NCBI RefSeq assembly: GCF_000005505.3
Contig: NC_016132.3
Coordinates: 3,100,001 to 3,164,000, forward strand
Length of the DNA stretch: 64,000 nt
From: Brachypodium distachyon
Lineage: Eukaryota > Streptophyta > Magnoliopsida > Poales > Poaceae
Reading direction: 5' to 3'
The translations under genes and the position numbers were made by a program. Positions 35,659 through 52,504 of this stretch are shown piece after piece (the first letter of the stretch is position 1; each line of letters begins with the position of its first letter). Under the pieces are notes generated by a model. It saw only the letters and a program-made list of their open reading frames with translations. It did not search any database and had not been told where the DNA came from.

Positions 35659-35780
35659 TTTTTTCCGTCCAACGAAAAATGTCTCAACTTTGTCAAAATT
35701 TGGATGTAATTAGATATGACTTAGTGTATAGATGCATGCAAATTTAGTCAGAGTTGAGACATCTTTTGTTGGACGGAGTA
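35659..35780. mobile_element. Stowaway-like MITE, CCGTCCAAC-type ends
   Basis: Left end TTTCCGTCCAACGAAAAATG and right end CATCTTTTGTTGGACGGAGT form a clear inverted repeat, extended inward by TCTCAACTTTG and AGAGTTGAGA. Same family as 6244-6370. Confidence 0.82.
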
Positions 35781-37012
35781 GTAGTTTTTTTCGCATGCGA
35801 AAGTACACACAAGATATTGTACCAATGATGTAGTTTATAGCATCCATCCATATCATGTCACGTAACTGTCTTACATCACAAAGTTGTTTTAGAGCATGTT
35901 GTTTTACATCACAAAGTTGTTTTCCAGCCTCAGGATCACATCACACATGCTGGAATTGGTTCTGCCGGACCCGGACTAGATCAGTCACCCAGTGTAAGGA
36001 TTGCTTCAGAAATAAGCTCCTCAAATTGCTTTGTTTTTTCTATACATTTGTGTGTGTGATCCATTTGCTTATGGATGTGTCAGTTTTACCATGCTGTTCC
36101 CCGCGCCACTGGTAACCACTGGGGTTATCTTATTCCATCGCCAGCAACATGCTCTAGGAAGGGGCCCTCTAGGAAGAAAGGGGCATTAGACAGTGCCATC
36201 GTACTTCTGGAGCTCAAAGAACAGCGGCAAAGGCCTCCTCACGGTCCTCTGCAACTGCAAGAGACAGGCCGCAAGCAGCCCTGCTTGGAGCACCTTCCCG
36301 AATCCCGCTCCAGACTGATGAGTTGCTCGGCTTGGTACAGTCAAATAGGGATGCCGGAGTTCCTCGTCACTTCTGAGGAAGTGTTGAGCGCAGGCAGCTT
36401 GCTGCAGGAGCTATGCCGTGATCGTTGCACAAGCTTACTTACCAGTAAACAGCAACACTGCTTGTGCTGAGCTTGCATCTTATCATAGATACCGGTAACG
36501 GCGATGTGAGACGCAAAGACGAAGAGATGAGCTCATACTGGGGATTGGCTGCACCGGCCAAGACAATGAAGTCCATGAAGAAGAAGCAGAGGCAGGAGTT
36601 ATCCCGTGAAGACACTGGGCTTGAATGGACCGGGTTGGTCAAAGAACAACAAGAATCATCTTAAACTGAGGTCCATCAGAGCTGATGAACATCACAAATC
36701 AAGGGACGAAAAGAGACTCCAGATATATATTTCCAGGTCTTTAGAGTCAAGAAGACAGTATAACAACAGCATATTCAGAAACTGTTTTCATCTATTGTTG
36801 ACAGGCTACACCTGATGTATGTTTTGGTATGACTAGATGTTACTCTAAAAAACTTGGGCTCACAGCAAGAGTGCAGCCATGCTAGAAGACTAAAAATACA
36901 GTGTGTCAAAGTACACTCTTTTCAGATTTGGAGAAGACCTTTCTGCTGTTTGTATCCCAGTTTCTATTTACTATTCCTACATCAAAAGATCAAAATATTA
37001 TGCAGGGAATCC
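35781..37012. other. Intergenic region with unexplained open frames
   Basis: A direct repeat of ACATCACAAAGTTGTTTT lies at about 35875 and 35910. Two plus-strand frames, 36075-36470 (131 codons) and 36464-36664 (66 codons, lysine-rich, with MSSYWGLAAPAKTMKSMKKK), overlap by seven bases in different frames. They could be remnants of one gene or chance. The right end contains the ALG3 3' UTR. Confidence 0.4.
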
Positions 37013-40000
37013 TCACATTGCCTTGCCCAATTTGTTACTGTGTGGCTTGTCCTTTTTATCGACATAGGGGTACTCAGCAGGTGACCTCCATAGGCCAAAC
37101 AAGATGAGTATGTGCAAGAACAGCAGAAGCAGCGATGAATAGGCAGTAGAAGGATAAATATTCCAGCAGAGCTCCACGCCAACAAACAAAATAATCCTGA
37201 GAGCAAGAAGGGTATGGCAAGAGAAGAAACCAAGATGAGTACGAGAAAACAAAGCACCGCTGAAGGAACACATAATCTTCATAAACATAGAACAAAGAAC
37301 TTCTATTAAAAAATTAACATGACTGCATGATTTGTTCAAACAGCTACCGTGCATCCTTATTACTATAAATTAAGCTGGAAAATGATATAAACATGCACAT
37401 GAGGCGTGGTGCCTCAGCAAATAGAAGCATTTCTATCAACATGACGGTGGGTGGTTTGTTCAAACAGTTAATAGCATGATATAATATGAGGTGATGACGT
37501 AGGAACAGGTGTGGTGCCTTACCTTACTACTGTTGGAAATTGTGTTCTCCACAAAAGAAAAGGCAATGAATAGAAATACCTGCAAGCATTAAAAGAATGA
37601 ACTTGATTGCCACAGCATTCGCAGGTAATGGACTGCACTTATTCAGAACTGTTTTCTAAACATGTGTGCATGTGGTGGTGATGAAGGTGGAGTACTTACC
37701 AAGAATAAAATTGGTAATGTAATGACCGGGCACACACAATGCCAATAAAGTTTCCAACAAACATGACAGTCACAATATCTGAATTCAAGTTGTGATTATC
37801 TTGTTAGTCTGGTAAAAAAATCCCAATGCTGTGAACACAAAATTCGAGATTCAAGGACAACATACGCTCCGGCTTGTAGGAAATAAGCTGTTGAATCGAT
37901 GTAGCATCTCCAAATCTGGAATGCACAAAACGGAACAACCCACCTTCGTGCCTATTAACAAATGAAAGAACCATACCGTTACAGAGAGCAACTATAAGAT
38001 GATCATATTTCACATGTACATCTTTGCTGCAAGCCTAATAATTGATTATACCCGATATGAATACTCACTTAAACCACTTGTAGTGCGCAAACACCATGAG
38101 AGCAGTGAGGTGAAAAAACAATAGCGCGACAGCTAGCTCTTTTGATACAAACAATTTCTCAGGAACAAACTTAAAATTGACAGACCTGAAAAACATAGAA
38201 CAAGATTGTGTCACAGTTGCACGTATGCAGTAAATAATAAAACTATGAAGCCTAGGATAGGAGTGTAATATATTGGGTGTAATGACAGGCTGAAAGCTCT
38301 GAAATGGTTAAAAAAATTCAAGAAGTATTGTGTAAGCACCAGAAATGGATGAAGACACGCCCAAGATCGAAAGCTCTTGAGATGTACTCCACAGGATGTG
38401 ACAACAAGAATGGGAAACCCAACAAAACCTAGATAAGAAAAGCAAAGTATTAGATACAACGAGAAGATACTTTGGATCCATCTGACCATCTAACTTAATC
38501 AGTTTCCAAGCAAATTGGAGGACTATAACAAGTTCACGGCTTCCTCAGGTCCCGAATTATATAATCATTGCCAATTTTTCAGTCTCATATGCTTGAACTG
38601 CTGCAGAAACAATTTGCATTTAGCAGAAAGTTTATAAAGAATCAAATTGCCCAAAGGAATTTAACCCTTATGATACATTACTGAGAAGATGCCATTATAA
38701 TTTGAAGTAAAAAGAAGACCTAGGAACATTCATTTTAACCTTATATAGCAATTTTTAAATATGAACAACTCATGCTGACAAGCTAGAAGGACCTACAAAG
38801 CATAGCTTAGATTAGCCTAAATGTGGTTCCCACATGGTGCGAACTGCTAAGAAACTTAAGAATGCAATGGTATGAATTAAAGCAGAATGGACCTGTACTC
38901 CTGCAGCTCCTAACAAGGCAAAAACGACTCCTTTGATACTCATGGCCTGCACCAAGAACTTGGTAAGGTAACAGTTTGTACCATAAGAAGATGTAAGGAA
39001 CAAAGCTACGATGCTGTACCTTCAACATTAGCAGAAACAAAGATGGAGCAAAAAGGAGCACATTCATCTTAACTGAGACAGCTCCACTGCAGGAATAGTG
39101 ATTTCAACTAAATGTGAGCAACAAGCATGAAGTAATGGTATGCTATCTTGGTACTTTGTAACAAACAAGTATGGATGGAATGATGGACCAAAGCCATACC
39201 CATACAGTTCTTAATCACCTGAAAATAATTAGACCGAGGTACCACTTGTGATAGATAATCAAAACCATAGCAGCATGGAGCAACGTCATAGCAATACAAT
39301 CGTTGAAAAGACGGAGCACAAAGATGGAGTGAATTCGCTTTGATAAGCAAAGCAAACCTAGAGCCCACCAAGGAAGCTGTTGAGGTAATCGAGAAATAGG
39401 GAGAGATCAGTATTAGGTGAACAACTGTATAAAAATGTGACTGCTAGAACCCAGGTGATACAGGCAATTTACAAGCTTTATTACTAATAAAGAGCAACAG
39501 GATGGTTTTGGCTACCCTTGCAGTAGCATATACAGTTCGTTGAACTTAACAAATTGTTTTTCTACGTTTGGAATTATGAAACTAGAGAAAAAAATCAGGA
39601 ATACCACATCATCAATTTTCGCACTCATACCACTTCAGACTTGACGTAGAGCAACATAACGAGGCTCAGGTTGACAATGTACAAGACGCCGAACAGAATC
39701 TGCAGACACAACATACAACAGAGAGCGCATCGTTAGCACAGCTATGCGCGCCACTGATGCGGTACATAGCAAACAAATTTAGCAGCGAGGACGTGACCTG
39801 AGCAGGGAACACTTGGCCGGCGGTGAGGAACTTGATGGCGGAGTAGACGTAGAGGAAGCCGGCCGGGTAGACCAACGGCCCCGTGTCGCCCTCGATCTTG
39901 GTGTAGTCCCTCTCCCCCTCCCGAAAAGCATCCACCTTCCACACCAAAACGAACACTCAGACCCCTTATTCGAAATTCTCCATCCCGACAGAGGAGGAAA

Positions 40001-40291
40001 ACGAGCTTAGTATCCAAATTGCAGGTACCTGAGACATGTAGGCGTCCCAATCGATCTTGGTATCTGCTCACGGAAGCGAAAAGCAACAACGGTGAGCTGC
40101 GAGCAAGAGATGCCTGCAAGGGAGAAGGGGGGCAAGTGGGGGGTGCGCGAACATGGGACGAAGGCGACGATGAGGGCGACGAGCGCGGCGTCGGCGAGCA
40201 GCAGGAAGGCGGCGAAGTAGAGCGGCCTCCGGTCCGCCGGCGTCCCTGGCGCGCTCGCCCCGCGCTCTTTCATCGTCCGCGTCCGCGCCAT
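37013..40291 (-). CDS. ALG3: ALG3: dolichyl-P-Man:Man5GlcNAc2-PP-dolichol alpha-1,3-mannosyltransferase
   Basis: Thirteen exons join in frame to 423 residues: 40153-40291, 40029-40063, 39798-39935, 39631-39699, 39219-39376, 39020-39086, 38893-38946, 38340-38428, 38069-38185, 37866-37951, 37700-37778, 37523-37579 and 37013-37196. The enzyme adds the sixth mannose to the lipid-linked N-glycan precursor on the ER lumen side. Family marks seen: the luminal loop [20 protein letters not shown] and [80 protein letters not shown] and [20 protein letters not shown]. About ten hydrophobic spans fit a GT-C fold. The C-terminus is lysine-rich ([14 protein letters not shown]), suiting an ER membrane protein. 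Length agrees with plant ALG3. All splice borders are GT-AG. Confidence 0.95.
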
Positions 40292-41168
40292 GCTTGCCGG
40301 CGTCCAGGTACAGGCACCGCCCGCAGCAGATCTGGGAAGAGGCGAGCCGATTTTCGCCGGCCGGTGAGGTCAGCAGCTCGTTCGTCGGCTGGCACAACTA
40401 ACTGCCGCTGCATTGGGCTTGTACGCGGAGGCCGGCTTCTGTTCGGCCCCCGGACCGTTCACGGGCTTCGTGCGGATTAGGCCCATATATATGTCAATAA
40501 CAACAAAGAAACAAAAAATCCGTGTGGTCTCCGATCGCGCAACCCTTGACCCTTTTCGTGGCGGTCGCCGTCGAGAGCAGCAGCGGTGCTCCATTTCGGG
40601 CAGCCATTAGCTTCCACTTTGTTTGCTTTTACCTTTTGGCTTTGGCTGCCACAGCATCTTATTCTTATCTCATGGATGGCATGGGTCGCGTTGCTAAACA
40701 AGAACGAACAAAACAGAAGAAGGGCCATGAACGTTGGTGGGCTTTGCAAGGTCACCAGCTATGGTCCACAAATATGGAGACTCCACGTTCTCAAAAAAAA
40801 AAGGAGACTCCACCGCCGGTCGCCGTCGAGCATGCACGCATCATTCTCCACAAATTTAACTCCTCCGTTCGCCGATCGATACATCGATCATCGGTTTCCA
40901 TCTGCGTTTGCTTTCGGTTTGGCAACCCCCATCACCACCTTATGTATTCTTATTCCTATCTCCATGGCCGCGGCTTTCTTTTCTTTATCATCTCGTTTAA
41001 TGACTTCTCCTTCCATTACATCCAACGGCATAAAGCAGAGAGACAACTCAGACAAGCTCTCTTTCTTCCCGCTGCAATTATCTCTGCTGCACGTCACCTG
41101 TGACGTCGGTCGATCAAGCCTAAAATCCCGAAGGTGCGTCCTGAAACAAGTGACGTGGATTTGTATAG

Positions 41169-41364
41169 TACTCCGTCCGTTTGTGTATATAAGGCTTCTA
41201 TTGAAATTTGTGTCATACTTTGACTAACAATTATTCACCCATTATATTTAATACTCTAACAGTATATTTTTTGTGCCGCAATGATCTCGTATTACCAATG
41301 TAATTTTTGGTCAAAGTTTGACATAAAATTCCACGTGGGTCTTATAAATCAAATGGAGGGTGTA
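41169..41364. mobile_element. MITE-like element with imperfect ends
   Basis: Left end TACTCCGTCCGTTTGTGTAT and right end CTTATAAATCAAATGGAGGG are imperfect inverted repeats flanked by TA. The 196-bp interior contains TCAAAGTTTGAC and its near complement GTCATACTTTGAC, a second hairpin. Confidence 0.7.
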
Positions 41365-41991
41365 CAAAATTTGAATCCTTAAGATTTTTTCCCGTGCTTG
41401 GTCGTTTACTTTGTAATAGAATCGAATTCTATGGAATTTTTTCCTAAAGATTCTATTGCACTACATTTCATATATAAACAATTTCATCCACTCCAACATC
41501 TTTTTAATATTCCTTTGTTTTTGCTATGTTCGACCAAACAAATATTTGGTCCAACCACAATCTCGTGGGATTCAAATGGATACGACATCACAATCCTGTA
41601 ATTTTTCTATCCTGCGAACAAAAAAAACTTTCCAAAGAAACGTACATGCTCCGCAGGAATTTCACAGGAAAATTTGCCTAGTCACCCTGCAGACGTCGAG
41701 AAACATTTCTGCGTGAGACTGGAGTTTTCAATGAATTGAAATCAATCACTAGGCGCTACTCTCTCTACAAACAAAAAGCAGCGTCACTTTGGTAGAGACC
41801 AGCACGAAGAGAGGGTGTTCAAACCTAATTGGCGTTCATGCAGCCCCGGCCGCCCTCACTTTCCTCGCTACTGCGGTCTTACATGGGGCTGCTTAAAGAA
41901 AAGAAACCTGGAGCAAGGCGACGACGAATCTGTACGGGATCCCGGCAAGATTCAACCAGCTTCCCCGCTGTAACGTCGCTATAACTCCCGT

Positions 41992-42001
41992 CCTATATAT
42001 T
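41992..42001 (+). promoter_or_regulatory. Probable TATA box of the phosphate translocator gene
   Basis: CCTATATATT lies about 85-90 bases upstream of the ATG at 42085, leaving a leader of about 55-60 bases. Confidence 0.5.
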
Positions 42002-42084
42002 TTGTGCAAAGGGCCCCAACAAGCACGAGCGAATCCATCGCACACACACAAGAGACAACAGGAGAAACCCGGCAAGCGAGCTAG

Positions 42085-44071
42085 ATGCAGCGGGCGGCCG
42101 CCTCGCTCTCGTCCTCGCGCGCCGCGGCCTGGGCGGCGGCCGCCTCTTCGCGCCATGCCGCCGGCGCCTCCTGCTCCGCCGCCGCTGGCCGCCGCGAGAA
42201 CACCATGGCCCCGCCGCCTCTCCGGATTCTCCGCGGCCAGCAACTGCTCCCCCTCCTGCCGCTGCTTTCGGGGAACAGGGCCCGGCGCGCGGTCACCGCG
42301 AGCGCTGCTGCTGCGGCGGAGCTCCCGGCGGGGGACGACGCGGCCGCGGGCGGCATTGCGGGCGCGGTGGAGCTCGGCGCCATGATCGTCGCCTGGTACC
42401 TCCTCAATATCTACTTCAACATCTACAACAAGCTGGTCCGCCATTTTTTTACTAGAATCCTCCCTCGGCCGCCTCCCCTGTTCTTCGCCATCCCCCTTGT
42501 GCTCGATCGGTCAATCAATCAAATGAATGAATGAATCCGCTTTGCAATGGTCGCAGGTCCTCCAGGCATTGCCGTTCCCCTACACCATGACGGCCTTCCA
42601 GCTCGGCTTCGGCTCCCTCGTCATCTTCTTCATGTGGGCCGCCAGGCTCCACCCGGCGCCCAAGCTCTCCGCCGCACAGGTCAGTCAGGGCCATGGCTTG
42701 CTGATCATAATTCTTTCCGCCAAACTGAAAGCTTTCTCTCTTTTGCCCGGCAAACTGAATCTTGTCTTGTCGTCTCAGCTGGCGAGGATCGCGCCGCTGG
42801 CCGCGGGGCACATGCTGGGCACGGTGTTCACCAACATGAGCCTGGGCAAGGTGGCTGTCTCCTTCACGCACACCGTCAAGGCCTCCGAGCCCTTCTTCAC
42901 CGTCCTGCTCTCCGCCTTCTTCCTCGGCGAGGTGGTTCTTCCGGACTCGTCCTTCATATTTCATCTCCCTCCTCAACTGAACTGAACTGAAAACTTACTA
43001 CAGACGCCTTCGCTGCTGGTGCTGGGCTCCCTGGTGCCGATCGTCGGCGGCGTCGCCCTGGCATCTTTGACCGAGGTTTCTTTCAACTGGTCTGTCCTTG
43101 GCATCTTTGATCCTCTCCTCTACCCCCTCATTGGAGAATAAATCTTATCACAAATGATTACATTCCTTTTTGCACCCAAATAATTGGAGGAATCTTGTTG
43201 TCTTGTCGCTTTCGGTGGAAGCAGGGTCGGGTTCTGGAGCGCCATGGCGTCGAATCTGCTCAACCAGACAAGGAACGTCCTCAGCAAGCGGCTCCTCGGC
43301 GGCCAACAGGTGATTGTTTCTTCTTCGCCATGATTTTTAACATTCTTCGTAGCCGCTGATTAAGATTTGCTCCTTTGCTTTCAGGAGGAGGAATCCATGG
43401 ACGACATAAACCTCTTCTCCGTCATCACCGTGCTGTCCTTCCTCATGTCCTGCCCCCTGATGCTGCTCGCGGAAGGGGTCAAGTTCTCCCCAGCTTACCT
43501 CCAGAGCACCGTAAGCATCTGCAAAATTTACACAGCTCCTAAATCCTAATGAAACAAAAACAAAGTTAACAAATCAATCGCGTGCAATCTCTTTCTTTTG
43601 CTTGGCGTGTAGGGCCTGAACCTCCCGGAGCTCTGCGTGAGGGCAGCGCTGGCCGGCCTCTGCTTCCATGGTTACCAGAAGGTGAGCACAGCGGCTCCCC
43701 AGTGAAATTTTGAGAATTTTTCACCTATTGGAAAGTTTAAATTGTGAATCCTTGTGGCCTGTTGTGGTTGGCGATGGCAGATCTCGTACATGATCCTAGC
43801 GAGAGTGTCTCCCGTGACGCACTCTGTCGCCAACTGCGTGAAGCGCGTGGTGGTCATCGTGTCGTCTGTTCTCTTCTTCAGGACTCCCATCTCGGCTGTC
43901 AACGCACTGGGTAAAAATCATAATTTAAAGAGCTAGACAAAATTGCCTGTTTTCTCTTTTACTTGACCAATGTCATCTTGGATTGTTCTTCGTCCTGCAG
44001 GAACTGGCGCGGCATTAGGGGGAGTTTACCTCTACTCTAGGCTGAAGAAAAGTAAACCCAAGAGTATATGA
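42085..44071 (+). CDS. PPT: Plastid phosphoenolpyruvate/phosphate translocator (PPT)
   Basis: Nine exons, 42085-42435, 42557-42679, 42779-42931, 43004-43089, 43225-43309, 43385-43510, 43613-43681, 43781-43910 and 44001-44071, give 397 residues. The first 75 or so are an Ala/Ser/Arg-rich transit peptide ([20 protein letters not shown]). The mature part is a triose-phosphate-translocator fold with about ten membrane helices. Signatures: [74 protein letters not shown] and [18 protein letters not shown]; the [15 protein letters not shown] block is closest to PPT rather than TPT or GPT. Family knowledge: PPT exchanges PEP for phosphate across the inner plastid envelope, feeding the shikimate pathway or exporting PEP. 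The C-terminus (LKKSKPKSI) is basic as in other family members. Exons 1-3 are very GC-rich. Confidence 0.95.
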
Positions 44072-44790
44072 AGATTGACCTCAGTTTACACTTTACAGTA
44101 GTTGTTTCCAAACACGAGATTTTGTGGCAGAGAAGATTAGGTCCAGATATTGACAGGAAATGTACGTACTACTTGCCAGTTGCCGCCCCCAGTTGTACAC
44201 TCGTACTACAGGCTACAGCAGTTTCTTAACGTGATAGCAAGAACATTTTATTTTCGGTCTGAAAAATTGTAGCATCCTCCTGGAATAATCAAATGAGAGA
44301 TGCATCATCTATGTGTAAAATTCAGAATCTTTGCTGAGACAACTTGCAGCAGCAGAGCTGCAGAGGCATGTCATGAGCTAGATTGTTCAGAAGTTCAGCA
44401 CATGTAAAGCATAGGTCATCCGGTCCAACATCTAGCCACCCTGAGGCTGAGAGCATTTACACCAGTCAAACATAACTTACATGGTACGGCCCAAAATTCA
44501 CGTCTCAGGAGGTTCGTTTCCGAGGATTATAAAACACTACCAGGGTATAAATAGCAAAGAAGTCCCAAGGTTCAAGGTTTCACCAAGTACTAACACCGGC
44601 ATACCGACAATATAAAGTGCCTCCCAGGCACCGCATCAACAGAGCAAAAGACTAACAAGCTATGTCAGGGGGATCCCAGGACATTCTTTGCTTCAGCGAG
44701 CACAAGAGATACTATAATTTGGTTAGAAAACCAATTCCAAACTCCACCTAATTTCGTCACCATCATGATTGCCAGGTCGCATCTTGACAT
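44072..44790. other. Short intergenic region between convergent genes
   Basis: It holds the 3' UTRs of the translocator and the helicase. No other gene or element was recognised. Confidence 0.5.
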
Positions 44791-48940
<4,150 letters not shown>

Positions 48941-50150
48941 TCCTCCCAACCCTACGAGACGAAAAACAGGAACACGGAAAAAAAAAACCCCAACCAACCC
49001 GCGGATCAGATCAGAAGCAGCAATGCGCACGGACGTAAGGGAGATCGGAGCGAGGACGTACGGACGGACGGAACCCTAGAGATCGGCGGCGCGGGCTGGC
49101 TGGCGGACGCGGATTGCTTCGGCGGCGGCGGCGGCGGAGAGGAGGACGGAGGAAGGGTGGCCCTATTTCCCCTCTGTTCCTCTTTCGGAACTGAACCCTT
49201 CCTCGTCGGGTGGAGGCGGCCCCCGCTCCCGTGGTTAAGTAGGAGCGGAGATTGAAAAATCGCAGCGGAGGCCTCGATGAGGCTGGCACCGCCGAGGCTG
49301 AGCTGAGAATGGAAAGGAGGACAGGTGGTGGGGTGGGGGCCGTAGACGAGTGAGTCGACAACAGTCAGTGGGATCGGGAAGCGCAAAAGGTGTGTGTTTA
49401 GGCCCGTTTTGATGCCGACGGCCCAGATTATGCTAAGCCTCTTGCCAGTTTCGGCCCAGGCCACCTCGCCTGTTGTCACTGGCTCACTGGCACCCCCCTT
49501 CTTCGGCAACGAGAAAATACTGAAGAGGGTCACTGTCTGCGCTTCAATGTTTCTGTCGACGCTTGTGCTTTGTGGCTCTGATTCCTACTAATGCCAAGGA
49601 GAAGAGGATCATCTCACAAGTCACACCTCGCACAGAAATAAAAGCAATGTTTGACACGCAAAAAAGAGAGAGCAGGAAGAACAGCTCTTGCAAGTATCAC
49701 AGATGGCGCTTGGAGCACAAATAGTGCAGTATTATTGTGTCAACTTCAGTATCAGAAAGAAGCGGCAGAAGTATCAACACTTCAAACAGGTTACGGAGAT
49801 CCACACGGCTCCTTGCTAAACATAATTCAACCATCAAGAGCCAATGTCAGCAGTGTTAGATGCTACTACCATCTTCCTCTCAAATCAACACGGACCACAT
49901 TCATTTTAACAAGTTGGCGTCACGCATCTTTCTCTGTCTCTCTTGCCGCTTTCTTTGACAAATCCGACCAAGCGGCTAGATCTGGACCATTCCTTCTATC
50001 AATACAAGCACCACGACAGCATTGTATTTTGTACTACTATTCAGCAAGCACAACAGGCCTCCATGCACAAAAAAACAAGTATGACAGGCCACACCCTCGT
50101 TACCTCATCAAAGACTACAGCTATGTTATTCTTACGGGAACGCGCTCGAG
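48941..50150. other. Helicase promoter region and 3' flank of the next gene
   Basis: The first 150-250 bases right of 48940 look like a GC-rich 5' UTR. No separate gene is supported; the open frame near 49006-49533 on the minus strand is low-complexity. The right part is the 3' UTR of the gene ending at 50151. Confidence 0.5.
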
Positions 50151-52504
50151 CTAGTCGTACAGCCCCTCTTGCTCCCACATGTCCACCAGGAAATCAACCA
50201 TCTCCTGCAAATTCATCATCTGGGTTTAACCACATGACTTGAATGGAGTGGCAAATGGAACTGCCTTAGATCTTACATGTAGAGGGATAGGTTGAGGAAA
50301 TGGCTTGTTGGATCCAAGCAAACTCTCATATGCTGCATTCCAACTGCATAAGTAAATTGCTTAGGTGAGCATCCAGATTCAGAGTACAGCATACTACTAT
50401 TCAGTTCAAGCTCCATTAGATATATGATTTCAGAATGCATAAATTTTGTTTAAAACAAAATTGGCAAAACAAGAAGACCACATTCTGTACAAAATTTGCA
50501 TCCAAGTAGTTTTCAATTAGTTTTCAATGTCATTTATGAATGATGAACAGTTGCCATTGCTTCTGGTGAATATTTTATTGTTTGTAAAACGGCCCAGAAT
50601 TACCTTTTGACACTAACAAATGAAGGATCGAACAAATGGTACTTATACAGACAAGTTTTAGAACTTCAGACACACTAATAATTATAGGGAGGAACAGAAT
50701 CATAGATTGAGAATGGTAGAGCCCCAGTATCAGGAACAAGAGAAAATGATAAGCTGTATAATAGAGCACCATTAGGAGAGCCACGAGAAGTGAAAACAAA
50801 TAGGGGCAGCACATTTGGATCACCTTGATCGAAACACGCCATTGGAATACCTCAGATTTATCTAAGGCTTCCGAAGGAAAGGGTGGGTTCATCAACACAA
50901 AAATATGAAGGTTACAAACAAAACGTCCTTCAAAGTCAATAGAAAAAGTAGTGCAGGCAACTTGAATTATATACTAAACCGTTTGTCTCCCCCTTTTTCC
51001 ACAATGGATAGGACATTACATCTTCATACCTTAATACTGGTTCATGGATCTGCTTCACCACAGGTTGCTCCTTTCTATTATCAGTCCACTCCTCCCTAAT
51101 TTGTTCCCAAAGAGAAAAACCTGCAATGATATTTTTATTTGGTCTGTCAAATAAGACTCAGCAGACATCAATTTCCCCCTTGTTCTTCAGCAATAAAATT
51201 TAGCAGCAAAATAGTTTGCCTACACAAATTAGGTAATAGTTTGTCTACATAAATTTGTTAGTACAAATTTAGCAGCAAAATATGTAAGACGTCAGAAAGG
51301 CAAAGTATGGATACAAAGTTCCCCCAAAAAATGCTCTGTCGAAAGCATGTATAGAAAGAAAGTGTTTTCGGCATCTCCCCAAAATTGAGCGAAACAGCAT
51401 GGACTCAAAGTTGTTACCAATTAAGACAGAGTAAACCAATTGCATTGATCTTGACAAAAGCCAATAGGCGACCGACTATGAAATAAGATTTGCGAGGCTA
51501 ACACTGCTGGACATGAACAGTATGATTATATCAAGCACAATCATTGGATATTTTTAACACACTATAAAGCTAATACCACAATATTTTCCCAACTGAAACC
51601 AAAATGTATGGATAATTAGAAGCAGAGTGAACAAAATGAAGCTGCTTCCACAGTTAAAATGACACAGATGCCCAATGGCTGAAGACAGGAGATTTAGTCA
51701 AATCATCAAGGTTGAACTGTAGATTGCGTTAGATGTAGTGAAAAACCTCTTGTTGGGCATACATGTCAACATGGTTCAAAAAAGGAATACTCTGATTACC
51801 AAATTCAGAAGGGTTGTGACTGCTTCCGGCTCCATGCTGATCAAGGGGAAAGGAGGTTGGGTGGAACGGAGGAATCCCTCGTAGATCTGCCTGATCGACC
51901 TCTATGGTAGTTGTGCTCCAAAATTCTTCTCCAACTGTGGGATGTAGGTCCTGGGTCAATAAGCTCTTTGAAAGCTCACCGACATGTTTTACAGCCTTCT
52001 CACAGCATCCAAAACAGCCTCTGCTCTGTTTGCAAGGAGTTTGAACATGTCGACAATTAGCATAAAATCACCCACTTAATAATCCAAAGACAAAGCTGCG
52101 TTCATTTTCACAAGTAGGCGAAAGCAGCCTCTAATCTAGAGGCTAGATCACTAGCAGTACTACATTATACTGGAGAACATGAGAAAAACTGCAAGTACGA
52201 GTACAGCCACAACCATCTGCCTGGCCGGTCATCTGCAGTTGCTCGTCCGCGAGCGGCCGTAGGCTCCCACACGAACTCCTCCCCGACAGCATAGCTTAAG
52301 ATCCACGCGCTAAGACACGAACGAGGGGGGAGAAGAACAGGGGGGCATGCGGAAGCGAGCCTACCCGGAGCAGATGAAGATGCAGGCGGAGGAGAGCAGC
52401 TGCGGGATGGCGCGCCAGTCCCAGCGCGCGCCCAGGTTGACGTCCCAGTCGCCGACCCTCCCCGCCGATCCCCCTCCGCCGATGCCGCCGCCGCGGGCCG
52501 CCAT
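50151..52504 (-). CDS. Gag1-like clamp domain protein (formerly DUF4050)
   Basis: Five exons, 52365-52504, 51800-52020, 51030-51120, 50277-50343 and 50151-50204, join in frame to 190 residues. The N-terminus (MAARGGGIGGGGSAGRVGDW) is Gly-rich. The centre has a Cys pair in RGCFGCCEKAVKHV, followed by a Pro/His-rich stretch. The C-terminal clamp domain is clear: GFSLWEQIREEWTDNRKEQP, then WNAAYESLLGSNKPFPQPIP and LHEMVDFLVDMWEQEGLYD up to the stop. The joining of exon 2 at GAATTTG/GTAATC is the one that connects to this domain in frame. Plant members are uncharacterised; the fungal namesake is linked to TOR signalling, which should not be transferred without evidence. The acceptor of exon 2 is a CAGAGCAG-type site that may be used in two ways, three bases apart. 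Confidence 0.85.

Larger units (their letters stand above)
40292..42084. other. Divergent region between ALG3 and the phosphate translocator
   Basis: It holds the promoters of both divergent genes. One MITE-like element lies at 41169-41364. Open frames around 40522-41227 on the plus strand have no recognisable domain. Confidence 0.5.

Noticed and set aside
40522..41227. Plus-strand frames of 193 and 213 codons between ALG3 and PPT
   Set aside because: They overlap in different frames, have no recognisable domain and lie in a promoter region.
41893..42444. A 183-codon minus-strand open frame over PPT exon 1
   Set aside because: It is the antisense shadow of the GC-rich transit-peptide exon.
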